The position numbers were made by a program, and so were the translations under genes. Below are positions 33,345 to 46,668 of a stretch of 64,000 bases of DNA, one piece after another. The notes beneath the pieces were generated by a model. The model ran no database searches. It saw nothing but the letters and a program-made list of their open reading frames with translations, and was not told the DNA's origin. Each line of letters begins with the position of its first letter. Position 1 is the stretch's first letter. This stretch comes from Lunularia cruciata (Eukaryota; Streptophyta; Marchantiopsida; Lunulariales; Lunulariaceae), in contig OX419761.1 in NCBI GenBank assembly GCA_948567375.1, positions 7,442,501 through 7,506,500 of the forward strand. Reading direction: 5' to 3'.

Positions 33345-35750
33345 AGTATGATGGAGATGGAATGGGACCATCTTGAGGAGATCACAATCTCCTCTAGATG
33401 GTCCCACATTATCTTCATCTTTGCTAAGGTAGCTATTTTCTCCAAATTGATTTGGTTTGTTGTTCCTACATTTCAGCCACAATTTTCTCTTGAGTAGTGG
33501 CCTTCTTCTTGCATTTTTCCTCCTTTTGTAAGGTCTTTTCAAGCTTCTTGACTTGCATATCTACCACTAACAACTCCTCTTGATGATGAATTTTTTTGCC
33601 ACAAGAGATACCCCTACCTTCTCTCTTTCCCCCTTTAGTGGATCAATTTCTTCATCATCGGCCTTTACTTATTCTTCCAGCGTGAGGCATTGATGTGCTT
33701 CTCCTTGTGCAACTCAATCATCTTTGTCCTTAATGTTTGTTCTTCCTCAATCTCCTTCTTCAAGGTCTGGTCTTCTTCCTTGAGTTTAGCTGCCTCTTGT
33801 GCTAGGTTGCTACTTTGTATCCCCATCTCCAAATGTTGGGCATGAATGTCTTACAATTCTTCTCTTACCTTCTTCCTTCCTAAGCTCCCCCTTGTGCAAC
33901 ATGGTGAAAATGTCAAACAAGGATCACATAGTGTATGATTTCTCAATTAGATTCCGCATAGATGGGGAGAAGCTATTTCATTAAGTAGAAAGTCACGCCC
34001 ACCTTGTGCACTATTAATTGGGAAAGAGGCACTACTACAGTTTTCCTAACCTCCTTCTTGCTCAAGATTTCTCCTCTCTTGGTCTTGAATGAGGCCAAGT
34101 GCCCACTCAACTCTCTCAATGTCTACAAAGACAATTATTTCTTAGTGTTGAGATATTACTTTGGTTGGGTCATGTGTCTCTATCTTGGGTGATCCTTTCT
34201 TTTGCCTTCAATTATGCTGTCAAAACTATTTTTTAGCTTGGGAAGTGGCATTGTCTTGGCATGAACCTACATCCTTTGCCTTGAGTACCTCTTCTGCACA
34301 AAGTACTCCCTCTTCTCTTAACTCAACTTCCCCTATGATTGGGAATAAAAGGGATGTTCTCATCACCAAACATTCTGCCATGCTTTTCTTTTGGTTGGAA
34401 AATCTGACTTTGTGGTCATAACACCTAGGGATGGGTGTATGTTCCTCCACCTAAATATGGGTTGCTTTGGAAGAAGTTGGGGTTGGGGTAGATTGTACTT
34501 CTCCACCTTCATAATCTTATACTAAGTCCTTTTCATACAAGATGACAATCCGCATGAATGATTGTTTGCTTGTTGTGGGTATAGGATCTAGCTATAGTCC
34601 CATTTTGTCTTCTTCTTGGGCTTCTTCTTCATCCTCCTCTTCCTCATGCAAGAGGATTGTCCTTATTCTCTTGGTGGACTTTGCCTTTGGCCTAGTAGAG
34701 GTAGCAGGTTATTTCTTGAGTATTGGCTTCATAATGATTTCCTCTTGCCTCTATTACTTGAAACCTAAGGTGTTGTAGGCTTTCTTCCCTTCCATGTATT
34801 TTTTTATGCAGGCAAAATTTGCATCTACTTCTTTGTTATTTTTTCATCATTAGTGCTCTTTCTTGAGGCTCATCAAAGTGTCCTTCCAAGAAGAAGTGGT
34901 TGGGATACTACTTCTTTCCTTCTACAATTAGCAATCCCATGCCCTAGTAAAAATGGATGGCTGAGGAGGAGACAAGAGTCACCTAGCCTTCTTAATTCAT
35001 TGATCTTGCAAGCTCTCTCATTCTAGCCCAAAACATTGCTACCTAATTCATAGATCTTCCTTGGTACAAATACTCAAAGAAGATAGCCTGGCTATTATTC
35101 AAATAAGTTTTTCATTTAAATTTGAACAACTAAATGATTAATTTTATCAAGATCCTTCTTGCAGAATCATTGATTCCAAGGATAGACCAACCATTGTTGG
35201 TCTTCTTGTAACAAAATGTAGACTTGAATTTAGCCTTGAAGGTCAATTTGGTTTAGTTCAAACATTGTCCAAAGTCATGATATCTAGGGGTGAATTACTA
35301 GGCCCTAGCAATTTTTACCAATGTTTTTTCTATCCAAGAAAAATGATTTTCCTTCAAATTGATCAACTCAAGTCCCATTTGTCCCAAATTTCATGCAACA
35401 TAGCATGAGCATTCAATTCCTAATTCCACAAAAAGAATATAAGCTTCTTGCTACAAACCAATTTCTCTTTGTAATACAATCCCCACTTGACTAGTTCATT
35501 GGACTTAATGATGAATTTTGGAGCTCTATGCATCTTTTGTGGCACAAACAAGGTAGCTACTTTCTTTCCTTTATGTCCTCTCATCCTTCCTTACTCTTGT
35601 TTACCCTTCCTACTTCCTTTTGAGTGGTCTCTCTTCAAACGCACAAGTCCAAGCAAAGGTTTCTTGCCAAGGGAGAAGGTAGCATGGCTGATCTAGCTGT
35701 GATGAATACTGAAAAGATGAAGAGATTCCAAGCTACACATGAATATTTAT
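33345..35750 (-). pseudogene. Diverged HFY-domain protein remnant (second family)
   Basis: On the minus strand a worn coding trace has the same order as the family-L U3 protein: an N-terminal part (KKVATLFVPQKMHRAPKF, ELVKWGLYYKEKLVCSKKLI, about 35560-35430); KKTNNGWSILG near 35200; then AIFFEYLY, ARMRELARSMN and SSSAIHFY-GMGLLIVEG (about 35090-34915), matching the HFYxGxxLL signature. A highly acidic segment (about 34650-34600) and a Lys/Glu-rich stretch (about 33750-33400) follow. Nucleotide similarity to family L is not evident, so this is a distinct lineage. Several stops and frame changes are present. Which element it belonged to is unknown. Confidence 0.5.
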
Positions 35751-36578
35751 CTTATTGGTTCAATTGTTATAACCTTTTGGTAAGCATGTCTTTTGGTGAG
35801 CCATCATTCCTTACACATATGAGCGATTAGCCAATCCAACAGTCTATAATTATGGTTCTTAATCTGTTGGTGTTGTCTTTATATGGGTTGCTTCAAGTCG
35901 AGGGTCTTCCCAAGATAAAATGATATTTTTGGCCAAAGGTCTTCTCAAGACAAAGGTCTTCCTTCAAGGCAAAAGCCTTCCATGGCAAAGGGCTTCCTTG
36001 CCAAAGGTTTTGTTGGTTGATCATTTGCTTTCCTTTGTTTTCCAAATGACTATTCCTATGCTTTTCCTAGCTAGAATCTGCAAAACAACTGATAAAAATG
36101 TACTATAAGTAGAGGTGCAATATCACGTAGCTCTACACACAACCTCTCATTAGTAGGCTTCATAAAGGTGCATGAAATGTCTTCCTAGAGTGAGAAAGGT
36201 AAAGTACAACACTAGGGCAAGGTGTTCAAGGACTGCCATCAACATGGGCTAATAAGAAAAGGTCATCCTCCTTTTTCCTTATCCTTTAGGACTGCCTTCT
36301 TGAATTTCAAACAACACTCCTTCAACTTAGTGAATATTATGGGACTGTAATCTGATACCTCCTTGTATGACACTTCTGATTAAGGCCCTCCTTGTATCAC
36401 ACTTCTGATTAAGGTGTGTATTACTGATGCACTTAAGAAAGACACATTTCCTTGTCCACCTATGAGCTAGTGGAAGTTCTTCATGGTGTAGAAGAGTGGT
36501 GGGTGTGTAACTATTGATATTGGGAACCCAATATTATTCATGGTTCCTATTGGATTGTTAGCTACATTAAAGGGTAGG
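35751..36578. other. Non-coding, short degenerate tandem repeat
   Basis: No gene recognised. At about 35905-36012 there are roughly five degenerate units of 16-19 bp built on AAAGGTCTTCYTTCAAGGC. A similar motif recurs at 58550-58680. The stretch ends with AAAGGGTAGG, a possible short purine tract immediately before the family-L LTR at 36579. Confidence 0.5.
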
Positions 36579-38336
36579 TGTGGTACCCATAGTTTTCATT
36601 TTTGACAAGTTTTGAAGAGAAAGTTCATTGTGGAAACCAAATTGAACCAAAATGGAAAAGAAACCAGGAGCGTGTATTTTGATCTGACCCAAGGAAGTCA
36701 ACTTTGTGCCCGAGGAATAAGAACTTGGATTGGATTAAAGGATGGTAGTTACTTTGCATCAGAATGAAAGTTACAAGTCAAGATTACTGCAGGGTCTATA
36801 TCTCAATGACAACATGTTTAAATTGTGTGTGATATTTCCTATTGGAAGCATTCCTTCCAAGCTTTCCGTTGCCAACAAAATTGCAGAGTTTGGAGATATG
36901 TAACAGAAGTTATGGAGTTTTTGGAGTGGATATAAAGAGTAGTTGAGTACTTTGGGTGTAGAGACTTTGGGTTAGAAGCTACTTCACTTCAAGGCAAAGG
37001 TGACCTAATCCCAGGTAGTCAAACATCCAATGTAGATGACTTTGGGGGTCTTGCCAAAGTCATCTAAAGAAGTTAGAGTAGGGAAAGAAGATGGTGTTAG
37101 TATACCCATGACCTTAATTTCAGTTCAAACTCAAGTAAGATAGAAATAGAAGAGGAAAGTGTAGTAGTGGATGAAACCAAAGTGTAGGAAGAAGAAGGCA
37201 AAGGATGAAAATTTGAACAATTGTTTGATTTACTTGAGAGATCAAGTAGATAGGGAAATTACTGAGGTAGGAGATAATGTAAGTCTTAGACTAGATTTAG
37301 TTAGATCAGAATTAGATAAACTTTGAAATGATTGAAATTAGAAACCCAATATAAAGTAGAAGAAGTAGGAGTGCAAGTGTCTTTGTGTTGGATATCTAAA
37401 TTCATTGAAGAAGTTAGAATAGAAGGAGAATGTAGATAGTATTGTAATGACTTCAATTTCAATTCAGACTGAAGATTTGATAGAATTAGAAAAAGTTGAA
37501 GTTGAACCAAAGTAAAAAGTGTTTGTAGGAACCATGGGTTTAGAAGCCAAAGTCAAAGTAGACATTGGATTGGATTTGTAATTGATTTGAGATTGGAATT
37601 GACAGATTTGAAGAGTGGGTTGCTATTTTGGATCTCAAGATTGTTAGGAAATGGTATTTTGGTTAGTAATATCAAAGTTCTCTGCTTCTTTAAAGGAGGA
37701 ATTTGCAATGTGTTGTTGTTTAGTATTTTCATTTTCAAAGTTGAGTAAAGCAAAGTGTGGTAACTCAATGCTTGTCAATTAAGCTTAATTCCAAGTATCA
37801 ATCTTATGTGTGTGTGTTTGTGAATGTTTGGAGGATTTCAAAGTGCAAGTTAGTGAGCTTGTTGGATGTTGGATTCCACAACTCTGGTTTCATTCTATGT
37901 GTTTGATTGTGAGTAGATAGCAATCAAATCAATGCCTTGATAGATTTGTGAGGTATTGTAGTGTTGGTAGTATTTTGCAATTGTGAGTGTAACATTGGAT
38001 TGAAGCAAAGCAGCTTTGATCAAGGAGGCACAATTTTGAGGCAAAATCATTCTATGGTGAAGTAGCCTTTTTCAAGAAGAACTAAATCCTCACAATCAAA
38101 GTTTGTTTGGAAAGAATTGGAAGTATTATGATTATGAGTGTGATTTTTTTATGATAAGGCTATGATCAAAGCTTGTTACTCTCTTTTGGGTGTGGTACCT
38201 AAGAGACTGAAGATGAACTCAAGAAGAATTGATTGTTACTGTTTGACTTTGTATTTGACCATTTGTGAATTGTACCTTTGTGGGAACAAACTTTACTTAT
38301 TGATTACCACAAAAGTGATACTTTTGGATTGTCACA
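36579..38336 (+). repeat. Family-L LTR, internally deleted (1758 bp)
   Basis: Starts TGTGGTACCCATAG and ends GGATTGTCACA, the family-L termini, but is about half the usual length because most of the U3 reading frame is missing. The C-terminal coding block, a TATA-like TTTAAA near 37690 and the R/U5 segment remain. Flanks GTAGG and ATCGG do not make a clean target duplication. The sequence after it (ATCGGAGCCC) weakly resembles a primer site, so it may be a 5' LTR whose body is gone. Confidence 0.75.
37200..37578 (+). pseudogene. U3 coiled-coil protein, C-terminal remnant
   Basis: Only the C-terminal block survives: DREITEVGDNVSLRLDLVRS, SELDKL, then EPK, GTMGLEAKVKVDIGLDL ending at 37578-37580. 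It matches the corresponding block in the other four family-L copies, with several stops. The HFY domain and most of the coiled coil are deleted. Confidence 0.6.
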
Positions 38337-38345
38337 ATCGGAGCC

Positions 38346-39110
38346 CTAATAAGTGTTGTGGGCTAAATCCAAACTTGCTCCAAGCAAGGGGATATCATAT
38401 GATCTTGCACCAAGAGAGAATACATTTCTTATGGTGTCCTTGGTGATGGGGTTAGTTACAAAATGCTTGAAGTCAAGTATGGGAATTGGAATTTGGATCA
38501 CCTTAGAATCCTTTTGTATCTTGTCCACTTTTGCTAGAATCCTAGTAAGCTCTTCTTCCATTGGCAAAAAGAATTTGTGAGCTACAATATTCCATATCTT
38601 GCTGTGCTCCATGTTTTCCCTTATCATAAGGTCTATATTATTGAAATCACACAAGTAGCCCAATTGTATGCAGATAGATACGTTTGCCTTTGTAATTTTT
38701 TGTGGTGCCATTAATTATTCTTTGCTTGAGGCTTTTAAGATTAAGTCACACCTTGCTATTGCATTTTCTTGAAATTATTCAACATCAACACAAATCTCTA
38801 ATTCCTAAAAAAATATGGTTGTAAATTCCTTGAGGAATTTCATGGGAAGAACTCCATTTTATTGATTTTTTTTTTAGGTGGAACTTGCAAGCACTATAAA
38901 TGATCGTTTCTCTTCTCATTTGCTCTAACCGGTCCAAGAGGACTCATGAAATCAGCCTCCGTACAAATTCTTGCGTGTTTTGCATGTATCTCCCAACTTC
39001 TATCTTGGTAGTCATGTTGCCATAGAGGCTTCTTGGTTGATATTTTGACTTCATGCTGCCACATTTCTTGATGATTTAGGTTTCTATCTTTTTGCTTGAA
39101 CAAGTTTTGA
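38346..39110 (-). other. Unrecognised minus-strand reading frames
   Basis: A 121-codon frame (38711-38346) and a 69-codon frame (39103-38894) lie downstream of the E5 integrase remnant on the same strand. The first has a Leu/Ile-rich segment (ELTRILAKVDKIQKDSKVIQ). Neither shows a domain I know. They may be the 3' part of E5 or chance frames. Confidence 0.3.
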
Positions 39111-39649
39111 CAACTTCAAAACTCTTAAGCTCCAAATGACAAATGGGGATGGCTTGGGTTTGTCAAAAGTTTTTTTTGGGGTGCGGTCCTCATCAATCAT
39201 TGTACTTTCTTGCCATGATTTAAATGTCATGTAAAATACACCATCTCACACTCAAATATGAAGGTCATCTTCTACTTGGCACAATTTTGTGTTTGAATCC
39301 AAATATCATGCATGTGGTGCCATCTCTCCATTGAATATGACCTGTGATGAATGTAATATCATCTTTTCTTGGATTTTCATGATCATTATATCCTATGGGA
39401 AATAGGGGTTTCTCATAGAAAATTTTTTATTTGCCTATTGTATTTATCTTTTGGGTGTGTATATTCAGGTTTTAGATCAAATACATGATATCCCATTACA
39501 AATAGGAACCCATTATTGATCTCATAGTTGTTTCAAAAGTCCTTTTGAATCCCAAGGGAAGATATTCTCATGATATCTATCCCGTAGACTAATACTCAAG
39601 TGATATGGTGAAAAATGGGCTTCCTATTGCATCTTCTCTTCTTGACCAC

Positions 39650-42330
39650 TTAGGGGAATATAATGGAGGTTGTAGGGTCTACACTTTGAACTATTGGTAT
39701 AAGATTCCAAGATCTCTCCATCTTATGTTTCCAATCGGATGAACCCACTGCCAAAAACCTCTTGTACTCTATAGGGGGGCCTAGCCATTTCTTGGTGAAT
39801 ATCCTTAGGAATTGGCCAACCCGGCCATTGAATTCAAGCACCAAGTCTTTCTTATGAAGTGGAACTTCTTTTATCTTCTTGTTCAAAATAGATGTTTTGC
39901 TTGGCTTAAGTGGTATATTGAGTGTAAAAATCCCATAAACATTTTTCATTCAGATCATGAAGTGCAAACATCTTTTCTTCTTCTTTTTCTCCTTTCCCAA
40001 ATGAAGACATCTCAATTGAGTCACTTATAAGGATTCTAAGGGAAGTGACTAAGAATTCAATTGTCAAAATAGCCTCTTGCTTGTATACAAGTTGAAATGG
40101 AGTGAATCCAATAGTGAGCTTTATAGTGGTGCGGTAAGCCCATAGTGTACCTATTAACTTTGGATCCTAGTTGGTGGAGTTTGTATTGACCTTATGTTTG
40201 AATGGTCAGCATAATGCTATTAATGCATTCAACCTAACCATTTTTTGGAGGCGGTATGGGGTTACCATTTATATTGGATTCCATAGGGATTTGTTAAATC
40301 CCATACTCCTTCATGGATGAATGTGACCAATTTTCTATGACAATGGATAAGAGGACACTAAATTGGGATATAATAATTTTGTGCAGAAACTAAATGGCAA
40401 CCATGGTTCAGTTCTTGAAAAAAGATTCTACTTCTTCCCACTTGATGATGTAGTTGATTGTGACTATGATATGACAATGTTGAGTCCATTGCATTGCGGG
40501 ATTAACAAGCCCCACAAAGTTGGTTCTCTTCATTGTTACAATGGTTGTGTTGTCCACACCAAGTGGAGGTACATGCAATATCTGGAAGTGGGATTACCAA
40601 TCCATTAGTATGCATTAGATGGCATCATGGGTGACTGATAGCCATCAATACCGTGCCAGATAGATTTTGTTGGAGGTAAGCTCTCCTAAAAAGTGCCTAC
40701 TCAATTTATCAGCATGGCATGCCTTTATTACTGTGGAAATTTCTTTAGGGCTGATGCAATGTTGGAGCACTTGGTCTACTCCCATCTAATAGAGATCTTC
40801 TTGTAGAATTATCAAAAGAAGAGTTGACATATGAAAATCTTATGGTTTGTTTGTGGTAATTCAGACATCACTTTTCTTGTAGATAAGTAATGTTTTATTT
40901 GATCCATCTAGGTTGATTGAGTTGCCACTGTGTCTTGTATATAGAAGAGATGGAATTCTTTACTATTGGCGTTGAGGGAATTCACTATGGGTTCTTTGAG
41001 AATGTGAGATATGTAGGATCCTTGAGAGTTTGGGATCTTTGAGAATGTGGGATGAAATCCGCATTATCATGAGACTTGCTAGGGCAATATTCCACCATAA
41101 ATGAAAAATCATAGAGAAGTAACATCCATCAAGCAAGTTGTCTTGTACGGCATGATATGGTTTGTTGATTAGGTACTTAAGAGCTTTGTGGTTCACATTT
41201 AACACAAAAATTTTGCCCATAAGATAGTGTCATGCTAGCCAACAACTTAGCTTGTCAAAGAAAAATTACTCCACAACCAAATAGGAGTGCTTTGCAATGA
41301 TTTTTGTTGTGCAAAACTTTTGCACCTATTTGGTTGTGGAATAATTTTGCTCTACCAAGCTAAGTTGTTGGCTAGCATAATAGATGGAATGTTGTCTCTA
41401 TTGCTCATCATATTTTGCTAGGATAGTGCCCATTGCCATGTTAGTGATATCCACAAAGACATGAAAAGTGACTTCTCAATTGGGTGTTGAAGAATTGGAG
41501 CAACAACCAACATTACTTTCAAGGTCTCAAAAGCCTAAGTACATTGTTCAATCCAAAAAAATTCCATTGTGGAGTGTACTAGGCTAGTTAGCCCAAAAAC
41601 TATCTTAGCATACATATGGACATATTCATGGTAATATCCCATATAGCCTACAAAGCATTTGAGGTCACATACTATCTCAAGTACAGGTAGCTACAAATTG
41701 ACCTAGATTTTCCTTAGGTCTTCCATGATGCCATTTTCATAGACCAATTGGCCTAGGAAGGGTATACAAGTGATAGCAAATAATTTTTTTTGATGATTTA
41801 GGAAATCGTGATGTGCTAGCAAATATGCAGAATGGCACATAGAGCCTAAACATGGTTAGTGCATGAATGATGTATGCACATGTCATCAAGGTAAAGCTCC
41901 ATTTTGTTTTGTTCTTCTCCAAAGGAGTTCATCATGCAACACTACACCCTCTCTCACCCTCCTCAATGACAAAGGTGGTCTTGTATTGATCCTTGGGGGA
42001 AATATTCATTTGGTAGTAGTTGGAGTAGCCATCTATAAAGGAAAAACATTGGTTGTGGGCTACCTTGTCTAATAGGGTGTCTACAAATAGGATTGGACAG
42101 GGATTCAAGATAATCAAGGAATTTTGTTGACAAAAATCCACAAAAATCTGGACTTTTCTCATATCCTTTATAGGAACCACTAAAATTGAGGATGCCCACT
42201 CTATTTCTCTTACAAGATAGATGAACCCTCACTTGAGTAAGTTATTGACCTCTTTGTACACCTTTTAAGAGTTGGTGGTATTCAACTTATATGGTTTGGA
42301 TTGAATTGGAAAAAAGTCTACATTTAGCAA
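39650..42330 (-). pseudogene. E5: gypsy pol remnant (RT, RNase H, integrase)
   Basis: On the minus strand the RT trace has VYKEVNNLL (about 42270), VPIKDMRKVQIFVDF, FSFIDGYSNYYQMNISPKDQ and KTTFVIEEG (42180-41950). RNase H has YASQQLSLVEQNYSTTK (about 41390-41330) and NVNHKALKYLINKPYHAV (about 41200-41140). Integrase has only its C-terminal part: LWAYRTTIKLTIGFTPFQLV and YKQEAILTIEF (about 40140-40040), then HKKDLVLEFNGRVGQFLRI (39870-39810). There are many stops and frameshifts; the integrase core is barely readable. No LTRs belonging to it were identified. The family-G solo LTR at 42373 lies just upstream of the RT. Confidence 0.68.
41232..41378. repeat. Inverted duplication (hairpin) in E5 RNase H
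   Basis: Arms of about 54 bp at 41232-41285 and 41325-41378 are reverse complements with few mismatches (ATGCTAGCCAACAACTTAGC in the left arm, GCTAAGTTGTTGGCTAGCAT in the right), separated by about 39 bp that also pairs in part. It duplicates the QQLSLVEQNYS coding stretch in reverse. Confidence 0.88.
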
Positions 42331-42372
42331 TATCTGATGTTGATACATCTTTGAGTCAACACCCATGGGTAA

Positions 42373-43064
42373 TATAACACCCATTTGTGTATGTGTGTGA
42401 TATTGTGATATTTAGCTTGGTATTACAAGTACTTGAAAGATATTTATTATATAGAGATAAACGATGGTTCTACATTACTCATGATTAGCTAAAGTTATTC
42501 ATAGCTAAGATAGAGAGGACCTTACTTTAGAGGAAGTGGAAAAGATGAGCACCACTATTTTGGATTCTAGTGTGTTGACTTGGTATTATTCCTAGGTGTT
42601 TGGCTTTGAGGAAAGAGTTGAGAACTCTTAGGCCCGCAAGCCTTTTTATTTTGGATTCTTCTTTAGTCCAAGGATAGCCCATATGAAGGAATCCTTGACT
42701 TAGTGGTTTAGTCAAGATAAGACCACTTGCTTAGGGGAATATGCCCATGTGAATGGATATTCCTTTCTACTTTTTGACTTGACTTGACTTTTAGTCTAGT
42801 AACTTGAGTTACTATGGTAATTAGTAAATTTGGTACGTAACGATTTCACAAGTATATAAACAAGGGGTGAAGAGGTACTCATCATCCTTTCATTCGCAAC
42901 TATCTCTCCCTCATTGAGTTCTCTAGTGAGCAATGTCTTGAGTCTTGGAGTGTTAGCCTTGGAGAAGTATGATGGAGTTGGGATTCCTTGCCTTCTTAGT
43001 CCATAGTGCGCTACCATAATAGCCATCAGAGGTTCATTTTGAGTGAGAGACAGGCCGGCTCACA
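42373..43064 (+). mobile_element. Solo LTR, family G (692 bp)
   Basis: Plus strand reads TATAACACCC (from TGTAACACCC) to CCGGCTCACA, the same length as the 17957 and 32648 copies. It has no PBS-like sequence after it (AATCATCATGAAG), unlike the 5' LTRs, so it is a solo LTR. A clean target duplication is not visible. TATA-like TATATAAA is at about 42853-42860. Confidence 0.9.
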
Positions 43065-44339
43065 AATCATCATGAAGACACGGTTGCAATGGAGATATAC
43101 TTCATTGTAGTGAAGACCTTTTCCAATAAATGATTGCAGACAGGTTGATGGAGCACACTTCAAAGAAATTTGAAGAAGCCACAAAAGTGTTATTGTTGGA
43201 AATTTAAGGGTATCTAGAACGTGTAGAGGAAGTGGAAAAGATGAGCACCACTATTTTGGATTCTAGTGTGTTGACTTGGTATTATTCCTAGGTGTTTGGC
43301 TTTGAGGAAAGAGTTGAGAACTCTTGAGCCCGCAAGCCTTTTTGTTTTGGATTCTTCTATAGTCCAAGGATAGTCCATGTGAAGGAATCCTTGACTAAGT
43401 GGTTGGGTCAAGATAAGACCACATGCTTAGGGGAATGTGCCTATGTGAATAGATATTCCTTTCTACTTTTTGACTTTACTCGACTTTCAGTCTAATAACT
43501 TGAGTTACTATAGTAATTAGTAACTTTAGTACGTAACTATTTCACAAATATATTGTGGTACCCACATTTTTTGTTTTTTTCAAAATGGAGAAGAAGAACT
43601 TTATAGAGAAGTCGGATTGTGCCTGTATAGCCAAAGAAAGGTGAAGAAAAGCATCTTCAAGATGAAACCCGAGGTAACGTGGCTTTGGGTCATAAGGCAA
43701 AGTACTCGGACTTGCACTATCAGCATACAATCCGAAGTCAGAAGTCTTTGTGTTGAGGTGAGTTCAACCCGAGGTGAAGACAATGTACCAACTTTTCTTT
43801 GGGGTGAGAAATTCAAGAAAGGACCATTCAAAAACCGGCGGTCATACGCATGAAGTACACTTGATAGTGACAGGCGCATACAAGAGGTGTGATTTCTTAA
43901 TAGAAACTTGAATGAAGAGAGACAAAGAAGGCAAGACTCTATAAAAATTGGGCTAACGACAAAGCAATATCGAGCAATTTTCCTTTGCCATTGAAGAGTC
44001 ATCTTGCAGGAGATCGTGGGAAGGGAAGTAGAGTTGAAGACGCGCTAGTGTGTAGAGGAGAATTTGAGAGAGTTTAACCGAGAGACAATGAGGAAGTAGG
44101 AAAGATGGGAAGAAGGAAGAAGAACTCCAAATTTGCAGTGAGAAATCATGCGATTCAGAGGTAAGATGTGATCGCAAGAATTGAAGTTTTGAGCCAACTT
44201 TGGATCACATTCTTGGCGTGGAACTAGAACGTAATTTTTCCATGATTCATGACCAAGATAATCAAGAGTAAGTGTCTTGATGGCCCCAAGGAAGAGGAGA
44301 AGAGAGGAAATCCGGCTCACAAGACAGAGTCGGATTGGT

Positions 44340-46541
44340 AATTAGTACTCGGGGAGAGAGGCAGGCGCGGAGCAGGGTGCCACGTTCTTGGGGAAGGGAG
44401 AGGTAGCCGAAGAAACCCAAGAAGTGAGGGATGCCTTCTCTTCAAAGAGGACAAAGAATGGGTATGAGGTCAAGAGTTCCAAAGATCTGGTGAAGAGGGG
44501 ATCGTGAGTGCTCTCATGGCAATCTTGAAGCCGGAGAGAACGACTTATGTGATGAAACACCAAGTGGTGTTCTTCCATAAGATGTTTGCAGGAGAACCTA
44601 TCAAGTGGGCAAGGTGCTTCTATGGGAGGACGAGGCAGATGGTGTGGAATTTGCGGGATAAGTTGCCTCCACACTACATCGTGCCGTTTGCAACACATTT
44701 CTACCTTGAGTTGAATTTGCTCAATGCGGTGGAGCGCAGCAGAATGATGTCTCACTTTCATCCCGACTTGAGAAGGGAAGTCGATGCGGAGGAGCAACAA
44801 TATATTCTTCAAATCCGAAGCACTGATGAGTACAACGCATAGACGGGGAAGAGTGCGGACGTAGAAGTAAGTACTCTGAAGTTGAAGAAGTAGAGTCGAC
44901 AAGGAGAAGGCAAAGACATAGAGAAGACAAGACCTCGGAAGACCAGGAGAGGAAACCCAAGGAAAGGTATGGTGGTGATCACGTCATTGGAAGAAGACTC
45001 AAAAGGCAAAGCCAAGTGCAAGTCTGAAGACTCGGAACCCAAGGAAGAACCTGAGCTTATGCTACAAAGTGGGGATACAGAGTAGCAATAGTGATGAAGG
45101 TGGGGAGATGACGTCAGTACTTGCAGAAGAAGAAGAAGTTTGGGTGGAGCTCAAGGAAGAGAATAACGTGAAGTTGGAGGACAAGGTACTTGAGCCGGAG
45201 GAGAAGAAGATTACAATTCAGAGGGGAGTTTGGTCGAGGCGCAAGGCAAAGTGTGAAGTGGGTCTGAGCAAGGCAAGGGAAGAGGAGAATGCTAGTTCGG
45301 GAAATGAAGCATCTATTCTGATACGACGACTGCAAAAAAAAACGCGAGTATCGGGAGAAGAAGAGGTGAAGAAGGAGATCACTCCGTAGGTTGAAGTAGT
45401 TGCGAGTGATGGAGTAGAGTACATGTGAGAAATTGTGTGCCTGTTGTTCATGAAGCTAGAGCACAAGAAGAAAGAGATGCAATCAAAATGTCTGAAGGTG
45501 AAGACTATGTTGCAGGTATTAGCAAGACTAGAAGAAGAGAACTCGGAGTTGAAGAAGAGTATAATCCAAGGTGAGGAGGAAAGGGAAGTAATGCGAGGGG
45601 ATGCACTAGTGCAATGTCAAGTAATTGAGAACTTGAAGAGAGAAGTGAGGTATCGAGAGGAACTTGTGAAGAAGAGTGACATAGCAAGGGAGAGACAAGT
45701 AGCTGAGTACAAAATCTTGAAGCAGCAATTTGCTGATTCAAGACTAGAAATTATCCATGCTATGATGAGGGTAGCAGAGAAGGAACAAGAGCTCAATAGA
45801 GTGATGGAGAGTGTAGAAGAGAAGAAGCAACTGTGGCAACGGGAGTTGACAATGAGATATAGGGAATAAGAGAGATTACAAGAGTTACTTCGTAATCAGG
45901 AGGAGAAGATTGTACAGAAGGAGAAGGAGAAGAAAATTGTGAAAGCCGAGTTCAAGGCAGAATTGGCAATGTACAGGGAAGATTGGCCTGCAGATTGGGA
46001 GCATGAAAGGAAGATGAGATTGGAGCCATTGAAGGAGATCGTAATCAAGATAAATGCGATGTTTAGTACAGAGGCCAATGTTTGTATTGAAGAAATGAGG
46101 CTGCACGAGTTGAAGTTGTTGGTGTAGGAGATAAGGAGGAGACATGGGAAGGATACAGACTTGAATGCTGTGTTAGTTAGTCTCAGAACTCGGGTAGATA
46201 GGAAAATATTGGAAGTAGAAGACAATATCACAATCAGATTAGACTTAGTGAAATTAGAGATAGATGAACTTCGGAAAGATGTTAGAGCAAAACCCAAAGT
46301 AGATGAAGTAGGAGTGCAGATGTCTTCGGAATTACCATTGGAGACATTAGAGAAGAGTGGGTCAGCAGATAAGGAGTTAGATAGATTACCCACTAGTGAA
46401 ATGTCAGATCAGGAAAGAGAATTGTTAGATCTGGTAGAAGATGTAGGAATTATGAAACCCGAGGACAGAGTAGTAGGAGGTAAAGTTACTTTGGGATCGG
46501 GTTTGAAAGCCGAGGAAGAAGTAGACATCAGATCGGTTTAG
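44340..46541 (+). pseudogene. U3-encoded HFY-domain coiled-coil protein (longest copy)
   Basis: HFY domain at 44504-44842 (SALMAILKPERTTYVMKHQ, HKMFAGEPIKWARCF, PPHYIVPFATHFYLELNLL, then MMSHFHPDLRREV). After a frame change a single frame runs from 45069 to 46541 with about four stops: an acidic linker, long heptad-rich coiled coil (LARLEEENSELKKSII, EKEQELNRVMESVEEKKQLW), a segment absent from the 12261-15879 copy (about 45930-46130), and the C-terminal DRKILEVEDNITIRLDLVKL block ending VDIRSV. Two of the stops have CGA or CAG in the sister copies. It lies upstream of the LTR TATA box at 46661, so it is wholly in U3. Function unknown. Confidence 0.72.
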
Positions 46542-46660
46542 GAACTATTTTTGAGATTTGAATAGGCAGATATGAAGAGGTGCATTGTCATTTCGGGTTT
46601 GCAGGTTTGTACAATTGTTAGGAAGAGGTACATTAGGAAGATAATTGTAGATTGCTTCAC

Positions 46661-46668
46661 TATTTAAG
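46661..46668 (+). promoter_or_regulatory. TATA box of the family-L LTR
   Basis: TATTTAAG about 120 bp after the U3 reading frame stop and about 650 bp before the LTR end. The same position has TATTTAAA at 1690-1697 and 19058-19065. It fixes the U3/R border downstream of the reading frame. Confidence 0.65.
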
